Assembly: GCF_020360975.1 (NCBI RefSeq)
Contig: NW_025408669.1
Coordinates: 3,844,001-3,908,000, forward strand
DNA: 64,000 nucleotides
DNA from: Hirsutella rhossiliensis
Lineage: Eukaryota; Ascomycota; Sordariomycetes; Hypocreales; Ophiocordycipitaceae
Direction of reading: 5' to 3'
Part shown: piece after piece, positions 1 through 13,695 of the stretch
Layout of the letters: the number at the start of each line of letters is the position of its first letter
Position numbering within the stretch: position 1 is the stretch's first letter
Made by a program: the position numbers and the translations under genes
Notes under the pieces: model-generated
Told to the model about the DNA's origin: nothing
The model's database searches: none
The model's input: only the letters and a program-made list of their open reading frames with translations

Positions 1-527
1 AGTATCGAGCACTTGACGGGACAGCTTGCCTAACTTCCAGGTTGTGTGTCGCGACAGGGGTGGGGCTTTGGGGCTCTTGGTTGGGCCCGGGGTGTCGCGT
101 CTGTGAATCAAAGTGGACAGCAAGCAAGCAAGCTGTGCGGTCGGTACCTGTATCCGCAGCTGCACCTGCATGTTGTATCTGTACCAAGTAAGTTAGCACC
201 GCGATCCTGGCTTGATGAATGTCCGTCCTCCTACACAAAAGCCAAACCCCATCGACGCTGCCCAGACGAATCTTCATCTGGCCTCACGACGACCGACGCA
301 CGACGGCACGACGGCACGACTCATCCGATTCCTCCCCCGCCCCTTCGCCTCTCCTGCAGAGCATCAAGCCAGCTGCCACCCACCCCCTGAATCCGGACGG
401 CCGATCCCATCCCGCGCGCCCTCGTCCTTGCCTGCTCCCTCGCCAGCCAAACGATTTGTCTTCTTCTCCTGCCCGTTGGAAATGACACTTCGTGGGTGAT
501 TTCTTCATCTCGCCGCCATCTTCCGAC
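1..527. other. Upstream region of the dynein gene
   Basis: No gene is supported here. The right half is pyrimidine-rich (CCGCCCCTTC, CTCCCTCGCC), as in many filamentous-fungal promoters and 5' leaders, and it leads directly to the dynein ATG at 528. A reading frame in phase with dynein opens at a GTG at 492, but the first in-frame ATG is 528. Confidence 0.5.
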
Positions 528-3500
528 ATGGAAGTGTCTTCCTCGCCTGCGCAGGGCCCGGCAGCGGCCAACGGCGTAGCGACGCCTTCGTTCCCGACCA
601 TCGAGCCCGAACGCGTCGTCGAGCATCTGGCTGCCGTCTGCCAGATTGCCCTCGGGGCCACGCGGCAGGACCTCGAGCAGCCGGGTAGCTTGCTGCACAA
701 GAGCCGTTACGGCGAGACCGCCTCGCGCTGTACCCGCTTCGCCAACGACGCCCAGAATGTCCTCTACATCCAAAAGGACGTTGCGCCCTCTTCCTCAGCC
801 GTCGTCGAGAACGGCGCTGACTCGGCTGGTTAGTTCCCTTGCTTGTACTTGCTGGACTTTTGCTGACATTGGTGTTTGAACCTCATGCAGCGCCTTCGTC
901 CTTCTCCTACACTCTCTCGACCGAAATCGTCTCGTCGCCCACTACGGTGGCTTCTCTTGTCTTGCTCAAGACGCCGCAGCCTATCGACCCGACTCGACCT
1001 CTTACATCTCAGATCTTCATCACTAATCTACCCGGCCCCGCGTCCCTGAATGCTGCTGTTGGGGAACAGGGCGCCTCTCTGTCCCCGTGGGAGGTCCTCC
1101 ACTCCCAGGTTCACCATGCCTTGGTCCCTTACTTTGATGCCAACACGAGGAGTCAGCAGTTGGCCAACGGCACGAGGGGCCGGGCCGACGTCGATGCCAA
1201 GACGGGCATCCCCGTGACAAAGAAGAGGCTCAACGACCTGGAGCTCAGCCTGCTTCATCTCCAGCAGAATGTCGACATCCCTGAAATCTCCCTGACGTTC
1301 CACTCGATTGTTCAAAACGCTCTCGACGACGCCGAGGCACACCACTCCAAGCCGTCGATTGATGTCATCCCGGCCAACCTGCTGCAGGACAGCACTTTTC
1401 TCAACAGGCTGCAGGCCAACGTGAATACGTGGATCAAGTCCATCCAGGGCATCACCAAAATGACAAAGGACCCTTCCTCCAATGCCAACCAGGAGTTCAG
1501 CACGGCGAGCCAAGAGGTCAATTTTTGGCTGTCCATGGAGTTGGCGCTTGAGGGCATCGAGGGGCAGCTGAGGAGCGAAGGTGTCCTTTTGACCCTCGAG
1601 ATCCTCAAGCATGCCAAGCGGTTCCAAGCCACCGTCAGCTTCACCGCCGACACTGGTCTCAAGGAGGCCATGGAAAAGGTGCAAAAGTACAATCAGCTCA
1701 TGCGCGACTTTCCTTTGGATGAACTGCTGTCTGCCACGTCGCTGCCCAAGGTCCAGGAGGCCATCTCGCAGATCTTTGGCCACCTGAACAAGAAGCTGCG
1801 GATATGCCCCTATCCCATCCGTCGGGCACTTCCTCTAGTGGAGGCCATCTCAGCCGACTTGGACGACGTGCTTCACCGCCTGTTGCCCGGCACCGAGCTC
1901 GTGAACCTCGACTACAAACAGTTCCAGGCTCTCATGCGCACCTGCGACGGCATCTTCAGGACGTGGGAAGACAACCTCAAGGAGTTCACCAATGTCGCCC
2001 GCGAAGTCACTCGCCGCAGAAACGAAAAGTTCATCCCCATCAAGATCAACAAGAAGCACTCGGAACTCGAGTCGCGAATCAAATACGTCGGGACCTTTCG
2101 TGACAACCACGAACAGCTCCAGCGGACCATTGTCAACGTGCTGGGACCCCGGGCCACCCTCTCGGGCGCGGCCGACGCCGCCGGCACCAATGGCGCTGTC
2201 ATGGAAGAAATGGGTGATGTCGACGCCGTGGAAGAAGTGAAGCAGGCCTGGGAATCGCTGCAGAACGTCGACCTCCTCGACGTCACTGACCAGGGCAAGG
2301 AGCGGTGGGTTCGAGCTGAGAACCTTTACAACGAACGCACCACGCGGGTGGAAAACTCCATCATTGCTCGACTGAGAGACCGCCTCGCCACGGCCAAGAC
2401 TGCCAACGAAATGTTTCGCGTCTTCTCCAAGTTCAACGCCCTGTTTGTGCGGCCCAAGATCCGCGGCGCCATCCAGGAGTACCAGAACCAGCTGATGGAC
2501 CACGTCAAGCAAGCCATCAACGGCTTGCACGAGCGCTTCAAGCAGCAGTATGGACACTCGGAGACACACGCCATGGCCCAGCTCCGCGACCTGCCGCCCG
2601 TTTCCGGCGCCATCATCTGGGCGCGTCAGATCGAGTTCCAGCTCGATGGGTACATGCGAAAGGTCGAAGCGGTGCTTGGCCCGGACTGGCATCTGCACGC
2701 CGAGGGCCACAAGCTGCAGGAGGAGAGCGACCTTTTCAAGCACAAGCTCGACACCGCTCGCATCTACGAGGCGTGGCTGTCTGATGTGAGCCGGCGGAAA
2801 ATCTCCATCGCCGGCCAGCTCTTTGACATTGCTCGGGTGAGGTCTGCAGGCGGCATCCTCGAGCTGGCAGTCAACTTTGACCCTCAGGTCATCACCTTGT
2901 TCAAGGAGACTCGCAATCTCATGTGGCAGTCCTACTCCGTCCCCCACGCCGTGACGACCGTGTCCAAAGACGCCAAGCGGGTGTACCCCTACGCCGTCAG
3001 CCTGATGGAGAGCGTCAGGACCTTGTCCCAAACCCTGCGGCAGGTCTCCGGCATGGGTGAAGAGTCCGTCCTGCTCAACGGCTACCGCAACGAGGTGTAC
3101 AGGTTGATTGGCGAGGGCGTGCCCTTGCGATGGGAGTCGTTTGTCAACTCGCACGAACTCTTCTATGCCGACCAGAGGCAGGCCCGGCCGATTTTGCCCG
3201 GCGGCACCGAGTTCAGCCTGTCCAAGAGCACGGAGAGCAAGCACGGCATGTTCATCCGAGGCTTTGCTGCCGCCGTCTCCGTGCTCCAGAGCAAGGCCAT
3301 GTCGTTGATCCACATCCACGCGACGGTGGAGCAGGCGCTCAAAGAGCTCAGCACCTGCCCCTACGATGCCTCGGCGTTCCAGTCACGCCTCAACACCATT
3401 CAGTCTGCCGTCGACCAGCTGAACCTTGAGCAATACGTCAACCTCGACTTCTGGGTCCGGGAGCTGAACCAGAAAATTCAGGCCATCCTACTCGAGCGCC

Positions 3501-6500
3501 TGCACGGCGCGGTCCAGACTTGGATTGCTGCCTTTGAAGACGACATGCTGGATGACGGGCGGCGCAAGAAGCCTGCTGAGGAGGAGAGCAAGCCTGACGG
3601 GCCGACGATGAAGCGGCTGGTTCTTGAGCTGGCCATGCGAAACCAGGTCATCTACCTGGACCCTCCCCTGGAGTACGCAAGAGCGAGTTGGTTTCTGCAC
3701 CTTCACGACTGGCTTGGCATTGTCTGCAATCTGCGCAAAATCAAGGCTGCGAGATATCAGATGAGCCTCAGCACGTCCGCCAACGACGAGCCGCGCTTCA
3801 CTGATCTGCCCACCGACTGTGCGAGCATGCTTCGTCGGGTGTACGTGTCCGTGGAGAAGAAGCTGCAGGAAGTTAGCGCGTACGTCGACAAATGGCTTCA
3901 GTTCCAGTCTCTCTGGGATCTGCAGTCGGAGCAGGTATACGACATGCTTGGTGACCATCTCCCGCGGTGGCTCGAGTGTCTGCAGGACATTCGCAAGGTC
4001 CGCACCACATTTGACACCCAAGAGGTCAGCCGCTCGTTTGGACACATCACCGTCGATTACGACCAGGTCCAGACCAAAGTCAATGCCAAGTACGACCAGT
4101 GGCAGCATGAGATCTTGATCAAGTTCGCCAGCCGACTGGGGAACCGCATGCGAGATGTTCATGCCGAGATCGAAAAGGCACGCAAGCACCTCGAGGGCCA
4201 GAGCTCTGACACGTCGTCGACGGCGCAGGCCGTCCAGTTCATCACGGCTGTGCAGAGCTGCAAGCGCAACGTCAAGCTCTGGGCGCCAGAGATTGACATG
4301 TTTCGCCAGGGGCAGTCGACGCTCGTGCGGCAGCGCTATCACTTCCCAAGCGATTGGCTCCACATCGAACAAATTGACAGCCAGTGGGAGGCTCTCAAGG
4401 AAATTCTCGAGAAGAAGTCGAGAATCATGGAAGAGCAGTCGGACGCTATGCGAGCCAACATAACCGCCCAGGACAAGCTGGTCAATGAGCGAATTGCAGT
4501 GACCATTTCTCAATGGAACGAAGAGAAGCCAGTGTCTGGAACCATTCAACCCGATGCTGCCTCGGCTACCTTGAACTCCTTTGAGACCCGCATCGCCAGC
4601 CTTCAGGATGATTTTTTGCAGGTCGTCAAGGCCAAGGAGGCCCTGGACATTCCCGCCTCCCAGGACAGCTCCTTGGAAGCGACGCTTGAAGAGGTCCGGG
4701 ACTTTCAATCCGTCTGGTCCAATCTCTCGACCATCTGGGCGAGCTTGAACGAGACGCGTGACGTATTGTGGACCGCCGTTCAGCCGCGCAAGGTTCGATC
4801 CAAGGTGGACGACCTCATCAAGAGCACCAAGGAGATGCCCAGCCGGATGAGACAGTATGCCGCCTTTGAGCACGTCCAGGGCATTCTCCGTGGGTTCCTC
4901 AAGGTCAACCCCATTCTGTCAGATCTCAAGTCAGATGCCATCCGCGAGCGGCACTGGCACAAGATTTACAAGCAAATAAAGCCCCAGAAGCGCTTCTCCC
5001 CCAGCTCCATGACGCTTGGCGATGTATGGGACCTCAACCTGGTTGCGACCGAGGCCATTGTCAAGGATATCATTGCTCAGGCACAAGGCGAAATGGCCCT
5101 CGAGGAATTCATCAAGCAGGTCCGCGAGACGTGGCAGAACTATGCTCTGGAAATGGTCAACTATCAGAACAAATGTCGCCTCATCCGCGGCTGGGACGAT
5201 CTGTTTGCCAAATGCAGCGAAAACCTGAACTCGCTGCAAGCCATGAAGCACTCTCCGTACTACAAGGAGTTTGAGGAAGAAGCCGTGGCATGGGAGGACA
5301 AGCTGAACCGCGTCCACGTCCTGTTTGACGTATGGATCGACGTTCAGCGCCAGTGGGTCTATCTTGAGGGCGTCTTCACCGGCAACGCGGACATCAAGCA
5401 CCTACTTCCCATCGAGTCCGGCCGGTTCCAGAACATCAACAGCGAGTTCTTGGCCGTCATGAAAAAGGCCAACAAGACGCCATACGTCCTGGACGTACTC
5501 AACATTCCCAACGCGCAAAAGTCGCTTGAGCGCTTGGCAGAAATGCTCAACAAGATCCAGAAGGCCTTGGGCGAGTACTTGGAAAAGGAGAGGGTCTCTT
5601 TCCCCCGCTTCTATTTTGTTGGCGACGAGGATCTCCTGGAGATGATTGGCAACAGCAACGACACTCTGCGCATTGCCAAGCACTTCAAAAAGATGTTTGC
5701 TGGTCTGTGCGGCCTCGTGATGGACGACGAGTCCGTCATCTCCGGCTTCACCTCCAAGGAGGGCGAGGTTGTGACTCTGAAGAAGGAAATTTCCCTTGCC
5801 AAGACGCCGAGAATCAACGACTGGCTTGCGCTTCTTGAGGGAGGGATGAAGGCCACGCTCGCGGAATTGCTGGCCGAGGCTGTGGATCGGTACACGCCCC
5901 TGTTCGAGTCTCAAGCGGTCGACGGCGACGCACTGAAGCAGTTCATGGAGGAGTTTCCCAGCCAGATTGTCGTCTTGGCCACCCAGGCAGTATGGACGAC
6001 GGCTGTGGACAAGTCGCTGGCCGCAGGTGGCCAGTCGTTGCAGACTTTGTTCGAGCGGGAGGTCGAGGTGCTGCGCGTCCTTGCAGACACCGTGTTGGGT
6101 GATTTGGAAGTCATTCTGCGGAAAAAGTGCGAGCAGATGATCACGGAATGCGTACATCAGCGCGATGCCATCGGGAAGCTCATCGGCGCCGGCGCTGACT
6201 CTCCCAGTCACTACCTCTGGCTACTCCAAATGCGATACATCTACTTGCCCGAGGGAAACTTCCTCGACCGCCTGCAAGTCCGAATGGCCAATGCCAAGCT
6301 CAACTACGGCTTCGAGTACCTGGGCGTTCCGGAACGTCTCGTCCGAACCCCTCTCACCGACCGGTGCTTCCTCACCCTCACGCAGGCCCTCTGCCAGCGC
6401 CTTGGAGGTTCACCCTATGGACCGGCCGGAACCGGCAAAACGGAATCGGTCAAGGCCCTGGGCGTTCAACTTGGCAGGTTCACTCTCGTCTTTTGCTGCG

Positions 6501-9500
6501 ACGACACCTTCGACTTCCAGGCCATGGGCCGCATTTTCCTCGGAATTTGCCAGGTCGGTGCTTGGGGCTGTTTCGACGAGTTTAATCGTCTCGAGGAAAG
6601 GATCTTGTCGGCCGTCTCGCAGCAGATTCAAAACATTCAGCTTGGCCTCAAGCAGGGCGCAGAGGAGAGCACGTCCCAGATTGAGCTGGTTGGCCGCCAG
6701 CTGAGCGTGAACGAGAACACCGGCATCTTCATCACCATGAATCCGGGCTATGCCGGCCGCTCCAACCTGCCCGATAACCTGAAGAAGCTCTTCCGAAGCG
6801 TGGCCATGTCGAAGCCTGACAAAGAGCTCATTGCCGAAGTCATGCTCTACTCGCAGGGGTTCAACCAAGCAAAAGAGCTCTCCAAGCAAACGGTCCCCTT
6901 CTTTGACCAGTGCTCCAGCGAGCTCTCCAAGCAGGCACACTACGACTTCGGTCTCCGGGCCTTAAAAAGCGTCTTGGTCAGCTCGGGGGGTCTCAAGCGT
7001 GCTCGCCTTACCGATGGGAACCTAGGTGGCGCCGAAGAGGTCGTTGAACCTGAAATCATTGTGCAGAGCATCCGGGAGACTATCGCTCCCAAGCTGATCA
7101 AGTCGGATGTCGAGATCATGACGACCATTGAGGGGCAGTGCTTCCCCGGCGTTCGATACGTGCCGGCAAACCTTCAAGCACTGGAGGAGGCCATCCGCGG
7201 CCTCGCCGCCGAGCGCCACCTAGTTGTCACCGACACCTGGATGACCAAGGTCCTGCAGCTGTACCAGATCCAGAATATTCACCACGGTGTGATGATGGTG
7301 GGAAACTCGGGCAGCGGCAAGTCTGCCGCCTGGAGACTTTTGCTCGACGCGCTGCAAAAGGTCGAGGCCATCGAGGGCGTATCCCATGTGATTGACTCCA
7401 AAGTCATGTCCAAGGAGGCCTTGTATGGTAGCCTCGACTCTACCACCCGCGAGTGGACCGACGGTCTCTTCACAAGCATTCTTCGGAAGATTGTCGACAA
7501 CCTCCGCGGCGAAGACTCGAAGAGGCATTGGATCGTCTTCGATGGCGACGTTGATCCCGAATGGGTGGAGAACTTGAACAGCGTGCTTGATGACAATAAG
7601 CTGCTGACGCTTCCCAACGGCGAGCGTCTCAACCTGCCAGCCAATGTCCGGATCATGTTTGAGGTCGAGACGCTAAAGTACGCAACCCTCGCCACCGTCA
7701 GTCGATGCGGCATGGTCTGGTTTAGCGAGGACACCGTCACGCCGAGCATGATGGTCGCCAACTACCTCGAGACCCTGAGCAAGGTTCCCTTTGAGGACTT
7801 GGACGAAGACAGCGTTGCGACGGGACAAACTCCAGCCAAGATCCTGGCCGTCCAGGACCAAGTTGCCGAGCTGCTGAAAGTGTACTTGACTTCGGATGAC
7901 TTCATCTTCCAGGCCTTGGAACGTGCCCAACGCTACAACCACATCATGGAGTTTACCATCGCCCGTGTCCTGACGACGCTCTTTTCGCTGCTGAACAAGG
8001 CCGTTCGAGACGTCATCGAGTACAACGGCCAGCACTCTGACTTCCCCTTGGATCCCGACCAAGTTGAGGCCTTTGTGCCCAAGAAGCTTTTGCTCGCTCT
8101 GGTCTGGGCACTCACCGGAGATTGTCCTCTGACGGATCGCAAGGCTTTTGGGGATGACATATGCGCCCTTGCCAGCTTCGGATCCCCCCCCTTGGATGGC
8201 GTCAGCTCGCTGATTGACTTTGACGTGAGCCTGCCCAAGGCCGAATGGACTCCTTGGCAAAACCAGGTGCCGAGCATCGAGGTCAACACCCACTCCATCA
8301 TCCAGACGGACGTGGTCATTCCCACACTAGACACTGTTCGTCACGAAGATGTGCTGTACTCGTGGCTGGCCGAGCACAAGCCACTCCTACTTTGCGGTCC
8401 GCCAGGTTCGGGTAAAACAATGACACTGTTTAGCGCTCTCCGTAAGCTCCCGAACATGGAGGTCGTGGGCCTCAACTTTTCCAGCGCGACCACGCCAGAC
8501 CTCCTGATCAAGACGTTTGAGCAGTACTGTGAGTACAAAAAGACGCTCAACGGTGTCATGCTGTCGCCCACGCAGATTGGCCGCTGGCTCGTCGTCTTTT
8601 GTGATGAAATCAACCTGCCGGCTCCTGATCACTATGGAACACAGCGGGCCATTTCCTTTTTGCGGCAGCTCGTCGAGCACAATGGATTCTGGCGCACATC
8701 TGACAAGTCGTGGGTTACTCTGGACCGCATCCAGTTCGTCGGGGCTTGCAACCCGCCCACGGATTCCGGACGCACGCCCTTGGGCGCGAGATTTCTCCGC
8801 CACGCGCCTCTCGTCATGGTTGACTATCCCGGAGAGCTGTCCCTCAAGCAGATATATGGCACGTTTAATTCGGCGGTTCTCAAGATCATTCCATCCCTCC
8901 GTGGCTACGCCGAGCCGCTCACAAACGCAATGGTTCAGTTCTATCTCGAGTCGCAGCAAAGGTTTACCCCCAAGATTCAGCCTCACTACGTCTACAGTCC
9001 TCGCGAGCTTACCCGCTGGGTCCGGGGCCTGTATGAAGCGATCAAGCCACTCGAGGCTCTGTCCGTCGAGGGCCTGATCCGCATTTGGGCCCACGAGGCC
9101 CTACGACTTTTCCAGGATCGTCTGGTTGCCGAGGAGGAGCGGACATGGACCGACGAGGCAGTGCGGCGAATCGCCTTGGAGTTCTTCCCCACCATTGACG
9201 AGGAGAAGGCTCTGGGAGGCCCCATCCTTTTCTCGAACTGGCTGTCCAAGAATTACGTCCCTGTCGACCGTGAGCAGTTGAGAGAATTCGTCAAGGCCAG
9301 ACTCAAAACGTTCTGTGAAGAGGAGGTGGACGTGCCTCTGATTCTCTTTAACGATGTCCTGGAGCACGTGCTCCGCATTGACCGTGTCTTCAGACAGCCC
9401 CAGGGCCATCTGATCCTGATTGGTGTCAGTGGCAGCGGCAAGACGACGCTTTCTCGATTCGTTGCTTGGATGAACGGCCTCAAGGTGTTCCAGATCAAGG

Positions 9501-12500
9501 TCCACGGCAAGTACTCGGGCGAAGACTTTGACGAGGACCTGCGCGACGTTCTCCGTCGCTGCGGCTGCAAGGGAGAGAAGATTTGCTTCATCATGGACGA
9601 GGCCAACGTCCTCGACTCTGGCTTCCTGGAGCGCATGAACACGCTGCTCGCCAACGCCGAGGTGCCCGGCCTTTTTGAGGGCGACGACTATGCTGCCCTG
9701 ATGACTGCCTGCAAAGAGGGCGCGCAACGGCAAAACCTGCATCTTGACTCCCCGGAGGAGCTGTACAAGTGGTTCACACAACAGATTGTCAATAACCTCC
9801 ACGTTGTATTCACCATGAACCCACCGGAGGGCGGGTTGTCTTCCAAGGCCGCCACTAGCCCGGCCTTGTTCAACCGATGCGTGCTGAATTGGTTCGGCGA
9901 CTGGTCGGACCAGGCCTTGTTCCAAGTCGGACACGAACTCACCTACTCCGTCGACCTGGACCGAAGCAGCTTTGCGGCACCCGACACGATCCCTGTCGCC
10001 TATCGCGGCCTCAACCTGCCGCCGACGCACCGCGAGGCCGTCATCAACTCGATGGTGTACATCCACTACTCGCTCCAGCGTTACAACGAGAAGCTGTACA
10101 GGCAGCAGAAAAAAGTGACTTTCCTGACGCCCCGCCACTTCTTGGACTTTGTGGGGCAGTACGTCAAGCTGTACAATGAGAAGCGCGAAGATCTCGAGGA
10201 GCAACAGCGACACTTGAACGTTGGTCTCGAGAAACTGAGGGACACAGTGGACAAGGTCCGCGACCTTCGAGCCAGCCTTGCAGAGAAGAAGACGCAGCTC
10301 GAGCAAAAAGACAACGAGGCGAACGAGAAGCTCAAGCGTATGGTGGCCGACCAGAGAGAGGCGGAGCAGAGAAAGAACACGTCCTTGGAGATTCAGGCGG
10401 CGCTGGAGAAGCAGGAAGCCGAGGTGGCGATGCGGAGGAATGTGGTGCTGGAGGACCTCGACAAGGCGGAGCCGGCCGTCGAAGAGGCCAAGGCCAGCGT
10501 CAGCAACATCAAACGACAGCACCTGACCGAAGTTCGGTCCATGGGCAACCCGCCGCAGGGCGTGAGGCTGGCGCTCGACGCGGTCTGCACCTTGCTCGGC
10601 CACAGGATAAACGACTGGAAAGCGGTCCAGGCCGTCGTCCGCAGGGATGACTTTATTGCCAGCATCATCATGTTCGACAATGCCAAGCAAATGACGCGGG
10701 CACTGAGGATCAAGATGCGCAACGAGTTCCTGTCAAACCCCGAGTTCACGTTTGAAAAGGTCAACAGGGCCTCCAAGGCCTGCGGGCCCCTCGTGCAATG
10801 GGTGGCTGCCCAGGTCAACTACTCGGACATACTCGACCGCGTTGGCCCGCTCAAAGAGGAAGTGACGCAGCTCGAGGAGCAGGCGCTCCAGACCAAGGCC
10901 GAGGCTAAGGCCGTGGAGAACAACATTGCAGAGCTCGAGTCCAGCATCGACACGTACAAGACCGAATACGCCGCACTCGTCAGCGAGACGCAGGCGATCA
11001 AGGCCGAGATGTCCAAGGTCCAGTTCAAGGTCGACCGCAGCGTACGCCTGCTCGACAGCCTGTCGTCGGAAAGAACGCGCTGGGAGGAGGGAAGCAAGTC
11101 GTTTGAGACGCAGATTAGTACGCTCGTGGGTGATGTTCTTGTTGCCGCTGCTTTTTTGGCGTACAGCGGTCTCTACGATCAGACCTTTCGAAAGTCCATG
11201 ATGGACGACTGGTGCCATCAGCTCCACCTCTCCGGCATCCAGTACAAGTCCCCGAACCCGGTTACCGAGTATCTGTCGAGCGCGGACGAACGGCTCAGCT
11301 GGCAAGAAAACACGCTGCCAGTGGACGACCTGTGCACCGAAAACGCCATCGTTCTCAAGCGCTTCAACCGCTACCCGCTCATCATCGACCCGTCCGGGCG
11401 AGTGACGGAGTTCTTGCAGAAGGAGTGCAAAGACCGCCGACTCACGGTCACAAGCTTCTTGGATGACAACTTTACCAAGCAACTCGAGAGCTCGTTGCGG
11501 TTCGGCAACCCGATTCTCATCCAAGACGCTGAGCACCTGGATCCAATCCTCAACCACGTCTTGAACAAGGAGTATCAGCGAACCGGCGGCCGCGTCCTGA
11601 TCCAACTGGGCAAGCAGGAAATTGACTTTTCACCGTCGTTCAAGCTCTACCTGTCCACGCGGGACCCGTCTGCGCAGTTTGCGCCGGACATTTGCAGCCG
11701 AACGACATTTGTCAACTTTACAGTCACCAAGAGCAGTCTTCAGACGCAGTCGCTCAACGACGTGCTCAAGTCGGAGCGTCCCGACGTCGACGAACGCCGG
11801 ACCAACCTCATCAAGCTCCAGGGCGAGTTCAAGGTTCACCTGCGTCAGCTGGAGAAGCAGCTCCTGCTGGCTCTCAACGAGTCCCGAGGCAACATTCTCG
11901 ACGACGACAACGTGATTGAGACGCTCGAGACGCTCAAGACAGAGGCGGCCGAGATCTCGGCGAAGATGAGCAACACGGAGGGCGTCATGGCCGAGGTGGA
12001 GGAAATCACCCGGCAGTACGGCGTCATTGCCAACTCGTGCAGCGCCGTCTTTGCCGTGCTGGATCAGTTGCACTTCCTCAACCACTTCTATCAGTTCTCG
12101 CTGCAGTACTTTCTCGATATCTTTCAATCGGTGCTGCACGGGAACAAGAACCTGGCCAGCGAGACCAATCACAACGTGCGCCGGGACATAATCGTCAAGG
12201 ACCTCTTTGCCAACACGTTTAAGCGGACGGCCCTCGGTTTGCTGCAAAAGGACCGAATCACGCTGGCAATGCTCCTCGCGCAGGCGTCGCCGTACAAGAT
12301 GGACAAGTCCCTGATTGACGTCGTGCTCGATACCCGAGTCGAGGGCAGGGACTTGTCGTCGGATCCCGACGCCAAGGACGAGGCCTTTGCCCAGGCCAGG
12401 AAGATTGGCATACTCAAGGAGAAGCTTGACGACGTGCCGGCGAGCGAGTGGGACAAGTTCCTGACGGAAGAGCTGGCCGAGGCCAGCGTCCCCAGGGTCT

Positions 12501-13695
12501 GGGACGATAGCACCGGGCTAATTGACGAGGCGCTCGTGTCTCTACTCCTGGTCAAGTTGTTCCGCATCGACCGGTTCGTGCCCGCGGCGGAGCGATTCGT
12601 CAGTCGAGTGTTTGGCGGGGAGATGTTTGAATACGTCGAGGACCTAAAGGAGACGGTCAGCCAGGTCTCGGCGACGCTGCCCATCGCGCTCGTATCCAGC
12701 CCGGGCTTTGACGCCAGCTACAAGGTCGACAGCCTGGTAGAGAGAATGGGTGTCAGATGCACAAACATTGCCATGGGGTCCAATGAGGGCCTGGCGAGCG
12801 CCGACAAGGCCATCAGCAACGCGGCGCAGACGGGCTCGTGGGTCCTGGTCAAGAACGTCCACCTGGCGCCGACCTGGCTCCAGAGCCTGGAGAAGCGCAT
12901 GGAGGCACTCAGCCCGCAAGCAGATTTCCGCCTGTTCCTGTCCATGGAGTCGAGCCCCAAGATCCCGGTCAACCTGATCCGGGCATCCCGCGTCCTCATT
13001 TACGAGCAGCCAGCGGGCGTGAGGGCCAACATGAAGGACTCGATGTCGTCGCTGTCGACGCGGGCGGCGAAGAGTCCTGTGGAGAGGGCGAGGCTGTACC
13101 TGCTCATCTCGTTCCTGCATGCTGTGGCCCAGGAGCGGCTGCGGTACGCGCCCAGGCTGGGGTGGAAGGGCTTCTGGGAGTTCAATGACAGCGACGTAAG
13201 TCAGGCGATGGGAGTGTTGGGAAGCTATGGACATGAAGCTAACCTTGGACGCAGTACGAATGCTCGGCGTTTATTGTCGACACGTGGCTGGAAAGCGTGG
13301 CGGGTAACCGAACCAACATTGCGCCGCAGAACATTCCGTGGGACATGATACGCTACCTGGTGACGGAGACGTACGGCGGCAAGATTGACGACGAGGGCGA
13401 CTTCAGGCTCCTCGGGCAGCTGGTGACGTCGCTGCTGACGCCGGCGGCCTACGAAGTGGACCACAAGCTCGTCGACGGGCCGGAGGGCGGACTGCTGGTC
13501 CCGTCGGGAACCAGCCTGCAAGAGTTTACGGCGTGGATCCACCAGCTGCCGGAGCGGGAGCCGCCGACGTACCTGGGGCTGCCGGCCAACGCGGAGAAGC
13601 TGTTGCTGGTTGGGCTGGGGCGTAGCCTGATTGAGGACCTGGGCAGGGTGACGGAGCTGCTCGACCAAGGAGAGCAGCTGGTGACGGAGTCGTGA
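528..13695 (+). CDS. DYN1: Cytoplasmic dynein heavy chain
   Basis: Motor subunit of cytoplasmic dynein, which moves cargo and nuclei toward microtubule minus ends; orthologous to nudA and ro-1 of filamentous fungi. Exons 528-828, 891-13195 and 13255-13695 give 4,348 residues, the usual fungal length. Introns begin GTTAGT and GTAAGT and join in phase. Four P-loops are visible: AAA1 GPAGTGKT near residue 1944, AAA2 GNSGSGKS near 2238, AAA3 GPPGSGKT near 2603 and AAA4 GVSGSGKT near 2945. A long coiled-coil stalk spans about 3204-3504, with the microtubule-binding tip near 3312-3414. The N-terminal third is the tail, followed by the linker. The protein ends soon after AAA6, so it lacks the C-terminal beta-barrel of animal dyneins, as known for fungal forms. 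The 12.3-kb middle exon has no intron. The ATG at 528 was chosen because it is the first in-frame ATG and opens the phase that joins exon 2. Confidence 0.97.

Noticed and set aside
492..527. Dynein start upstream at 492
   Set aside because: The codon is GTG; the first in-frame ATG is at 528.
1028..13234. Many long open frames antisense to or overlapping the dynein gene, up to about 500 codons
   Set aside because: They are shadows of the GC-rich, codon-biased dynein exon; none has family features.
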